Translations under genes and position numbers: made by a program
Part shown: positions 22,119-31,300 of the stretch, one piece after another
How positions within the stretch are numbered: the first letter of the stretch is position 1
Layout: every line of letters begins with the position of its first letter
The notes under the pieces: generated by a model
The model's input: only the letters and a program-made list of their open reading frames with translations
What the model was told of the DNA's origin: nothing
The model's database searches: none
Source: Actinomycetota bacterium
GTDB lineage: Bacteria; Actinomycetota; Acidimicrobiia; Acidimicrobiales; Ilumatobacteraceae
Assembly: GCA_009726095.1 (NCBI GenBank)
Contig: WLMZ01000028.1
Span: forward strand, 1 to 33,750
Direction of reading: 5' to 3'
Length of the DNA: 33,750 bases

Positions 22119-23342
22119 TCAGGCACTCGTGCCGAACGCGAGCCGCCACCACTGCTCGATGCGTTCGCGGTGGCGGCCGTGGAACAACACCAGGTGGTTG
22201 CCGAGCGGTGCCTCCAACAAGGTGTCGGCGCGTTTGCCTTCCAGGCGCAGGGTCACCTGTGTGCGGCACAGGTCGTTGGCTGTTCCGGTGGATTCGATCT
22301 CGGCTTCGGCGATCCACAGGCGATTCAGGGCCGGCCCACCGAGGCGCATCACGGTCACCCAGCCAGGTGCGAACGTGCCGCGTAGCCCGATGCCAAGGCC
22401 GGATTCGAAATGCGTGTGCAACTCCACGGCGTCCACCAGCGAAGGGGCCACCGTGCAGTGCGCCAGCAGCACCCGGTCGGTGTCGGTGTCGACGTGTGCG
22501 GGATTGCCCATCCAACTCGGCTGACCGAACAGGGCACGCACCAACAGCATCGCTACCGTGCTGGCGACGTCACCCTCGCAGCCGGCCACGATTCCTGTGT
22601 CGTTCAGCTCGGCCAGCGCCACGCAACCAGACGTGGTCAGCTCGGTTAGGAAGTCGAAGCAGCGCACCGTGACGGCATCGACGTGTGCCTGCTCGATCGT
22701 TTGCAGCAACGCCGGGTGCAACGCAGCGGCGCGCATCAACTCCGCCGTCGGCTCCGTGCGTGGCGCGAAACGCACGGCGACGGCCCGCGACGGCGCGGCA
22801 GCGGCGCCAGCGTGCGCGTCGATGGTGCCGCCGATGTCGATGGGCACCAGCTCGACGCCCCAGCGTTCGCGTAGCAGTTCTGCGTCGGGAACGCTGGCGA
22901 CGAGCCAGTCCGACGGCGCGCCCACCAGCCCGAGCCGGGTGGCGTGCAGGCGGTGGATCGCGATGACGTCGGCAATGCTGGCGGCCAGCCGCTCGGTGTG
23001 GCCCGTCTCTACCTGCACGATGCGTCCCCTTCGCCCGTCCATCTGCAGGCGGGCCAACGCCTCGAGCGCGGCCGGCAGGCTGTTGTGCAGGGGATGTGCG
23101 AGCAGCAGGACGGGCTCGAACGGCGCCACGGCGCGGCGGCGGGCGGCCAGGTCGAGGATCGCTGATTCGGTGCCGCCGGTGGCGACCAGGATCGCCAGCG
23201 GACGCTCGGGGTCGTCCTCTGGTTGACCGGCCCGGATGCCACCGAGATCGTGGAGCGTGGCGCGTGCGTCGGCTGTGACACGATCGATCGTCGCAGCGTC
23301 GTGCAGCGGGGAGGCAACCTGCAGATATTCGAATGTGCTCAT
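22119..23342 (-). CDS. L-fucose/arabinose isomerase-like protein (COG2407 type)
   Basis: A 407-residue protein resembling the fucose isomerase-like group. The clearest segment is [30 protein letters not shown] followed by [11 protein letters not shown], a pattern shared with COG2407 proteins, plus a C-terminal GNHLVLFHG. The N-terminal half is Rossmann-like with [10 protein letters not shown] and [15 protein letters not shown]. Family enzymes interconvert aldoses and ketoses with a divalent metal, but many members have no known substrate, and I cannot identify one here. The ATG at 23342 was preferred to the earlier MM pair at 23363/23360 because the protein begins with conserved-looking sequence there; this start is uncertain. 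It is convergent with the nitronate monooxygenase-like gene and divergent from the monooxygenase gene, so neither neighbour shares its transcript. Confidence 0.68.
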   Translation of the reverse strand: MSTFEYLQVASPLHDAATIDRVTADARATLHDLGGIRAGQPEDDPERPLAILVATGGTESAILDLAARRRAVAPFEPVLLLAHPLHNSLPAALEALARLQMDGRRGRIVQVETGHTERLAASIADVIAIHRLHATRLGLVGAPSDWLVASVPDAELLRERWGVELVPIDIGGTIDAHAGAAAAPSRAVAVRFAPRTEPTAELMRAAALHPALLQTIEQAHVDAVTVRCFDFLTELTTSGCVALAELNDTGIVAGCEGDVASTVAMLLVRALFGQPSWMGNPAHVDTDTDRVLLAHCTVAPSLVDAVELHTHFESGLGIGLRGTFAPGWVTVMRLGGPALNRLWIAEAEIESTGTANDLCRTQVTLRLEGKRADTLLEAPLGNHLVLFHGRHRERIEQWWRLAFGTSA

Positions 23343-23478
23343 GGGCCCACTGCACCCCATCACCGCGGGCGCCGCCAGAGGCCAAGGTCATCGGGCCCCG
23401 CGTGGTGCGAAGCCGGCTGTTCGTAGTAAGAACGCAACGTCGGGCAGTGGCCCGAGACCGAGGATGCAAGGCAGAGCG

Positions 23479-25335
23479 ATGTCGACAGACCAGCAGCAGA
23501 CACCCATTGATGCAGACGCCCTTCGCCGCAAGTACCGCGAGGAACGCGACAAGCGGTTGCGTGTCGATGGCAACGACCAGTATCTCGAGGTGGCCGGTGA
23601 CTTCGCCCGGTACCTGGTGGACCCCTACATCGAGCCGTTCGAACGCGAGCCGTTGAGCGACGATGTCGAGGTCGTCATCATCGGTGGCGGCTTCGGTGGC
23701 CTGCTTGCCGGAGCACGCCTTCGCCAGGCGGGCGTGGCCGACATCCGCGTCATCGAAAAAGGTGGCGACTTCGGCGGCACCTGGTACTGGAACCGTTACC
23801 CCGGCGCAGCATGCGACGTGGAGTCCTACATCTATCTGCCGCTGCTCGAGGAGATCGGGTACATCCCCGAACAGAAGTACTCGAACGCCCCCGAGATCCT
23901 GGCGCATAGCCAGGCCATCGGCCGCCACTTCGACCTCTATTCGAACGCGTGCTTCCAGACCGAGGTCACCGGGTTGCGATGGGACGATGCCGCTGGGCGG
24001 TGGATCATCTCGACCAACCGTGGTGACCAGATGCGCGCCCGCTTCGTGTGTATGGCCAATGGCCCGCTGCACCGCCCGAAACTGCCGGCGATCCCCGGCG
24101 TCGAACTGTTCCAGGGTCACACGTTCCACACCAGCCGCTGGGATTATGACTACACCGGCGGTACCTCGTTGGGTGGCCTGTCGGGTCTGGGTCACAAGCG
24201 CGTCGGCATCATCGGCACCGGGGCGACGGCGGTGCAGTGCATTCCGCATCTGGCCGAGGGCAGCGAGCACCTGTACGTGTTCCAGCGCACGCCCTCATCC
24301 ATCGACGTACGTAACAATCAGCCGACATCGCCCGAGTGGGCCGACACGCTCGAACCGGGTTGGCAGAAGCGCCGCATGGAGAACTTCAACACGCTCGTGT
24401 CCGGCGGCTTCCAGGCCGAGGATCTGGTGAACGACGGTTGGACCGACATCATCGGCAAGCTGCTGATCATGGTGCGCCGCGAGTCGGCCGATCTCAGCCC
24501 CGAGGGCCTCAGCAACACGATGGAGCTCGCCGACTTCGAGAAGATGGAGCAGATCCGCTCGCGTGTCGACACCATCGTGTCCGATCCGGCCACGGCCGAG
24601 GCGCTCAAGCCCTATTACCGCCAGTTCTGCAAGCGTCCGTGCTTTCACGACGGCTACCTGTCGGCGTTCAACCGTGACAACGTCACGCTCGTCGACACGC
24701 AGGGCCGAGGTGTCGAACGCATCACCGCGACCGGTGTGGTGGTGGATGGCGTCGAGTACGAACTCGACTGCCTCGTCTACGCCACCGGGTTCGAGGTGGG
24801 TACCGACTACACGCGTCGGTCGGGTTACGAGCTCATCGGGCGCGACGGCATCACCTTGACCGAGAAGTGGGCCGACGGTGCCGCCACGCTGCACGGCATG
24901 CACAGCCGTGGGTTCCCGAACTGCTTCATCTTCAGCAACATCCAGGCCGGATTCACCGTCAACTTCCCGCACATGCTCGACGAGCAGAGCAAGCACCTCG
25001 CCTACATCCTGCGTCATGCGATGGACAACGACATCCAGGTGATCGAGGCGTCAGACGATGCCGAGTCGGCATGGGTGCAGAGAATCCTCGATCTGTCGCA
25101 GAACAACCAGAAGTTCCTCGAGGCGTGCACGCCTGGCTACTACAACAACGAAGGCAAGCCCGAGGCGCGCAGCGCGCGCAACGGCAGCTACGGCGGTGGT
25201 GGTGTGGCCTTCATCGCGCTGCTGGAGAACTGGCGTGCCGACGGCGCGCTTCAGGGCCTCGAACTGACCCACGAACCCGACGAGCGTTCGCAGCGAGAAG
25301 AGGGCATCCGGGCCCGCCGCAGCATTGCGAGGTAG
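23479..25335 (+). CDS. Flavin-containing (Baeyer-Villiger-type) monooxygenase
   Basis: A 618-residue class B flavoprotein monooxygenase that should use FAD, NADPH and O2 to insert oxygen into a ketone or oxidise a related substrate. The FAD Rossmann motif is at 67-74 (VIIGGGFGG), followed by [18 protein letters not shown]. The Baeyer-Villiger fingerprint FxGxxxHxxxWD is intact as [12 protein letters not shown] (211-222), and the NADPH motif [10 protein letters not shown] follows at about 244-253. The N-terminal extension of about 60 residues and overall length suit the larger cyclopentadecanone/steroid-type group. The ATG at 23479 was chosen because upstream sequence in this frame is low-complexity and shared with the divergent promoter region. 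The substrate is unknown; terpenoid or cyclic ketones would fit the neighbouring acyl-CoA operon but this is inference. Confidence 0.9.
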   Translation: MSTDQQQTPIDADALRRKYREERDKRLRVDGNDQYLEVAGDFARYLVDPYIEPFEREPLSDDVEVVIIGGGFGGLLAGARLRQAGVADIRVIEKGGDFGGTWYWNRYPGAACDVESYIYLPLLEEIGYIPEQKYSNAPEILAHSQAIGRHFDLYSNACFQTEVTGLRWDDAAGRWIISTNRGDQMRARFVCMANGPLHRPKLPAIPGVELFQGHTFHTSRWDYDYTGGTSLGGLSGLGHKRVGIIGTGATAVQCIPHLAEGSEHLYVFQRTPSSIDVRNNQPTSPEWADTLEPGWQKRRMENFNTLVSGGFQAEDLVNDGWTDIIGKLLIMVRRESADLSPEGLSNTMELADFEKMEQIRSRVDTIVSDPATAEALKPYYRQFCKRPCFHDGYLSAFNRDNVTLVDTQGRGVERITATGVVVDGVEYELDCLVYATGFEVGTDYTRRSGYELIGRDGITLTEKWADGAATLHGMHSRGFPNCFIFSNIQAGFTVNFPHMLDEQSKHLAYILRHAMDNDIQVIEASDDAESAWVQRILDLSQNNQKFLEACTPGYYNNEGKPEARSARNGSYGGGGVAFIALLENWRADGALQGLELTHEPDERSQREEGIRARRSIAR

Positions 25336-25387
25336 CGTCCACGCCTGCGCTCGGATCCGTCGGCGCGAATGGGCGCCAGGGGCCACG

Positions 25388-28300
25388 ATGTACTTTTCCC
25401 AAACCAGCCGTTGGACCAGCGGCGGCCGGCTTGCCGTACTGCTCGCCGCGGTGCTGTCGATGTTTGCCGGAGTGTTGGCGGTCGGCGCGGCGCCGGTCGC
25501 AGCCGTCCCCCCGTTCGGCCCGGCCTTAACACACGTGCTCAACGCCGGAGGGGGCCAGAACGCAAGTGATGGCATCGAGTGGCGCCTCGACGGTGGGCAA
25601 CTGCAGGTACATCGCTACACCCCCGCATACAGCTCCGGCACCTGCGATACGACCAGCTGTGTCCTGACCCCTCACGCAGCCCAGCCGGGGGCGGCGCAGT
25701 TGTACGACCCAGTCGTCGACCCAGCCGCTGTCTCCTCACCCCAGTTGACCAATGGTTGGTTCCTCGCCATTATGGGCGACCCGAACGACCTCTACACCAC
25801 CACCCTAGTGGGCCAGCCAGCGTTCGGCGCCATACCTGATGCCACGCTGTTGCCGATCTGCGATTGGACTGCATCGCCGGCGACGTGCGTTAACCGGGCG
25901 CCGTGGAGGTCGGTCGTGACCACTGGCGGGTCCGTGACGGCAGATCAAGCGGGCAGCGCATCGCACTCGATCACCAGCGTGATGACCTATACCCCTGCCC
26001 CGGGTCAAGACTTCGTGATGACCGTGACCATGACCTACGTCGGGCTCGGCCAACGCGCCAACGTGACCGTCTCGGTCACTGCGCCTGCGGACAACACCGC
26101 AACGATGAAGGTCTACAACCTGTTCGACTCGTACCTGTTGGGCGACGATTCGGGCGCAGGTTTCTACGACGCAACAACCGATTCCAATCACCCACAGGTC
26201 GGCGTACAGAAGTACCTCCCCGACGGCACCCGGGTCATCGAGGCAATGCAGAACAACGGCCCGCTGTGGGACGGCTATGTGTCGAGCGAATTCCTGTGCG
26301 GCTTCGTCGGCGTATCCGATCTGGATGTGCCCGTCGCGTGCGGTGGATCCCTCTCGCCGGTGGCGGGGGGAGCGATGTTCCTCGGCGGCGATTTGTACAC
26401 CGGCGAAGCCGCGTTGAACCGCAACCCCACGACGGACAACGGTTTCGGCGCGATGTGGAAGTTGCCGGTCACTGGAACAGACCCGGTCAAGCCCATCGAC
26501 TACGACCTGAACTTCTCGATCGACCAGGTGTCGAGCGGCAACGTGTTCATCGGCGGCCGGTACTGGGACGGTAGCGCCTCGACCGATTCGACCGACCCCA
26601 CCTCCGGAACGGCCGAAAGCTGTAGCAACACCCCATACCACTCGATCTTCGCGGCGGCATCCACCAGCGCGGCCAACGGCGACGGAGCATCGTCTGCCCA
26701 GCCGGGCGACACCGTCTACATCTGCCCCGGCACCTACCGGGAGTCGCGTCAGATCAGCTACCCGGCCAACGTGAGCTTCGTGGGCGTCAACCTCGACGGC
26801 ACGCCAGCCACGGGCATACAACGACCCGTCATCGAGCGCGCGGCGAACCCCGACAGCGCGGGACCGTTGTTCGCGTCGGCCAAGACAGCGTTGCCGCAGG
26901 GCACCACGGCATTTCGGGGCCTCATCCTGCAGAACGGCTACTCGGCATCGGAGCCGGGAGCAATGATCAGCCTCGGGCCGCTCGATGCGGACACCATGCT
27001 GGCGGTTGTCGACTGCGACTTCCTGAACAACACAGCGTCGTCGGGTGGAGCGATCTCCACCGATGGCGCAGGGGTCGTGGTCACCGACTCGGTGTTCGCC
27101 GGCAACACCGCAACGAGGGAAGCCGATTTCGTCACATCGCGAGGTGGCGGAGCGATCCTGTCCACAAACGGCACGGTCACCGTGAACAACTCCTCGTTCA
27201 CCGCAAACTTCGCGCAGGACGATGGCGGGGCGATCAGCGCCGCAACCGTCGCGGCAAACGATTCCACCTTCGAATCCAACAGGTCGCGTGAGGGCGGAGC
27301 GCTCGCGTCCTTCTCAGCCATCGTTCGCCGATCGAGCTTCAAGGCCAACGTCGCCCGTGGGGACGGCGGTGCCATCTCGACGAACATCGGCGACCTCGCC
27401 GACTCCACGTTCACCAGTAACTCCACTGAGGTCAGCGAGAATTTCGGTGGAGCGGTCGCTGCCTACGGAAATGCGACCGGGGCGCCAACGGTGCGCCACG
27501 CCGTGACTGCAACTTCGGATCCGGTGGTGGGAACAACGCTGGCCATCGCTGGCAGCACCTTCAGCGGCAACAGTTCCACGCTGCTCGGCGGAGCGGTGTA
27601 CGTCGCCACCGGCCCAACCACGATCGTGGGTTCCACGTTCGCCAGCAACTCGGTCGATCGTGCTTCGGGTGGTGTGGGCGGTGCTGTCTATTCGACCGAC
27701 CAGATTGCGATCACGTCCAGCACGTTTGTCGCCAACACCGCCTATATAGGTGGAGCGGTCCTGAGCGCCTTCTCCCCCGCTCTGCCGTGTAGCTGTTCGA
27801 CCGAGTTGGCGTCGGTGACGGCCATCAACTCCACTTTTTCGGCCAACACCGCCGACACCGGCGGAGCCATCTCGGGCTGGGTGACCGCAGCGACGTACTC
27901 CACATTCGCGGACAACGTCGCCGATTCCTTCGGTGGGGCCATCAACGCGGATCAAGGTCTCCGGCTGGCCAACTCGTTGTTCTCGACAAACGCCGTGAGC
28001 CCGGCCTGTGGATCGCCGGTCACCGGTGCAGGCCCCAACAGCAGCTGTGCTCAAACCCTCAACCCGCCTGTGAACACCGGTTCGTGCAGCACCACTTCCC
28101 CGCAACTCGTCTACGACCTGGGTGGCAACATCACCGACGATGCCAGCTGCGCGTATCAGCCCTCCAGCGGTTCGCCCTCCAAGCCCACCGCGTTGAGCAC
28201 GGCGGTCGACATGCATCTCGGCGTGCTGGCCAACAACCCGGCGTCGGCGGGAACCCAGACCATCTCGATCGACACGACCAGCACGGCATACAGCGCGGCC

Positions 28301-31300
28301 GACTGCACGGCGGCCCCCGACATTCTCACGGACCAGAACGGCGTGTCACGCCCCCGTGGCGGCGGTTGTGAGGCAGGTGCGTTCGAGGTCTTCGAAGCGC
28401 TGGCCGGCCCCGGCGCGGTCTACATCGTTGGCCGCGGCTTCGATAGCACCAGCGGTGTGGAACAGCCCACGCCTGACCTCGGGCACCTCATCACCAGTTG
28501 TGACAACACCCCATATCACCTGATCGGCGATGCAACGCACGCGGCCGTCGATGGCGACACCGTGCACGTCTGTCCCGGTACCTACACCGAGCCGACGATC
28601 CAGGTGTCCGCCGACGATGTCACCATCGAGGGCGACATGGTGCTAGACCCGACTTCCGGGCCGCAGTTGCAGGCCCACATCGACGCGTTGCAGGACAATA
28701 TCGATGCCGGCCCGGCGGGCCATGGGCTGATCGCCGTTGCTCCTTCCGTGACGACGTTCACGCTCGACACCATTGAGCTGACACATGGGCGTGCCGTTGA
28801 CGGCGGCGCCGTCTATGCCCCGGGTTCGCTGGTCGTGGTCAAGGACTCGGCCTTCTCCGGGAATCAGGCGTCCGTTCATGGTGGAGCTGTGTACGCCAGA
28901 GACGTTGAGACCTCCTCGCGAACCGGGTTCAGCGAGAGCGGGATTCCCGTGGCTTTCTACGCGAATGTTGCATTGGCCGGCTCTGAGTTCGACGCATACG
29001 ACGCGATGGCAGGCGGCGGTGCGATCTTCGCCACCCGCAGCGTGCACGCAACCGACACCGTCTTCGCTTACAACGGAACCACCGGGTCTGGAGGCGCCAT
29101 CGACGCACCAGACGTCGAAGCCACCCGCACGGCCTTTGGTCTCAACAGCACCTACGAGGGTTTTGGCGGTGCCATCGTCAGCCCTGCAGCGTTTGGCAGG
29201 GTTGTATTGGTGGACTCGGCGATGGCGCTCAACGGCCTCGGCTATCTCACCACACCTCTTCCGATGCAGCTTCTTTCGCCGCAGCAGACCTCGGTCGGGG
29301 GTGGCATCGCTGCCATGGGCGCCGGCAGCACTGTGAGCCTGCAGCGCACGTCCGTGTTCGTCAACTTCGCAGGAACCGGTGGAGGGATCTACTCGAACGG
29401 CGGCTCGGTGCAGGTGACCAACACCAGCTTCGTATCGAACCATGGTGACAGCGCCGGTGGAGCGATCCATTTGGGCTCCGGCACACTCGACATCCTGCAC
29501 TCGTCGTTCTACAGCAACAGCTCTCTCGATGGCTCGTCGGTCTGGATGCCTGGTCTCCGTGCCCCGAGTGCAGCGGGTGCAACGACATCGACCGTCACGA
29601 ACTCGATCTTTGCCGATGTGGACGGTGATGGCGTTGCCCTGAGTGGTACCTGCAATGCAGGGGAACTCGCCGACGGCGGAGGCAACTTCACCACGGATGG
29701 CAGTTGCCCCGGAGAGCCGGCGTCGGTGGAAGCGCTCGGACTTGTGGTGCCAGATCCGCTCCCATTCGGGAGCCCGAACCTGGTGCCCTCCGGAATCTTT
29801 CCCGGTCTCCCTTTCGATGCCGTCGTTGCCCCCAGCGCTGGCAGTGTTGCCTTCGACGCCATTGCGCCTGATCTTGCGGGTGCTTGCGCAGTGAGCGTTG
29901 ACGAACGTGGCGTGGCCCGCCCGCAGGGCGCCAAGTGCGATGCCGGGGCCTACGAACACCAACCGGCGAGCGGACCCAACAGCGTGTACATCGAAAGTGA
30001 CGGTGGCTCGTGTGTAGCCCCCACCTACACCTCGATCACCGACGCAGTGGCTGGTGCCGTTACCGACGACATCATCCATGTGTGTACCGGCACCTATCGC
30101 GAGCCCACCATCGTGGTGCCTGCGTCGAAGAACAACCTCACCATCCTCGGTGAGGACTACACGCCGACCAACAAGCCCACCACGTCGCCCAAGGTGCCCT
30201 TGGACCCCAGCGTGATCATCGACGGTGAGCAGATTGAAGCCGATGCGACGAGTCGTCATCAGATCTTCGATGCCACCGGCCTGACCATCTCGTTCAAGAA
30301 CGTCACGTTGCGCAATGGGTCCAGCGACAGTAATGGCGGTGGCGTGACGGCCGCAGAGGTCATCGGCGAGGACTGTGTGTTCCGGCACAACGTTGCACCC
30401 GGTGGTGGTGCAGTGTTCGTCACGGCCAGCCTGATCGAATCGATCCCTGCTGCGGTCACGATGACCAACTGCGACTTCACCGACAATGGGTTCAGCCCTA
30501 CCGCAGACACCTTCGATGGCGGTGCGATCTACGCCGACGGCGGTCTGGTCACGTTGACGGATTCGAGGTTCACCGGGAACTCGGCGATCAATCACACCTC
30601 GGTGGATCGCCCGGTTGGCGAGAATGGCGCAAGCCCGGCCAACGAGGGTGCGGGCGGAGCAGTGCTCGCAGCCCACATCGAATCAGACGGCAGCACGTTC
30701 GACTCGAACATTGCAGCGTTCCATGGCGGAGCCCTGCTGGCTGAGACTGTGAACGTGCGCACGAGCACGTTCACAGCGAACACGGCTCTCGTCGATGGTT
30801 CTGGTTACGGCGGTGCCATCTGGGGTAGCTACATCTCGGTAACCGAGAGCACCTTCAGTGCAAACCAGGCCGACGGCGGCGGCGCCATCGGCGCTGTCGA
30901 CGGCGCAGCGCCGATCCTGGCTCCTGCTCCGGCAGATCCCGTGTTGGTCGCAGACGTACGCATTGACTCGAGCACCTTCGAGGGCAACACCGCCACCGCA
31001 TACGGCGGAGCGGTGTACAACACCTCGGGCACCGTCGAGTCGTACAACTCCACCTTCTCGGCGAATACCGCAGGCTTGAACGGTGGTGGCGTGATGTCCG
31101 CCGGACCGCTCACGTTGCTGAACAACACCTTCGATGCCAACACAGCGGTCAACGATGGTGGCGTGTACGCCACGTCGGCGGCAGTGACCGTTGGCAACAA
31201 CATCTTTTCGTTCGAGGGTGGTTCACGCGACCGGCCCACGCCCGGCAATGGTTGTTCGGATTGGACGGTCAACCCCACCGATCTCGGTGGCAACTTCACC

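Noticed and set aside
23343-23478. Promoter or operator in the divergent gap before the monooxygenase gene
   Set aside because: An AT-rich TAGTAA at about 23424 has no suitably spaced -35 box, and a loose gggcccactgc/gcagtggccc pairing is imperfect and long-range.
25526-25528. TTA codon near the start of the giant gene as a developmental (bldA-type) switch
   Set aside because: TTA codons also occur in ordinary genes here, such as the AI-2E family and MBL-fold genes, so nothing marks this one as special.
28643-30676. Long antisense open frame within the giant gene
   Set aside because: It has Gly/Arg/His-rich composition with no domain. The plus strand frame encodes coherent beta-helix repeats across the same bases.
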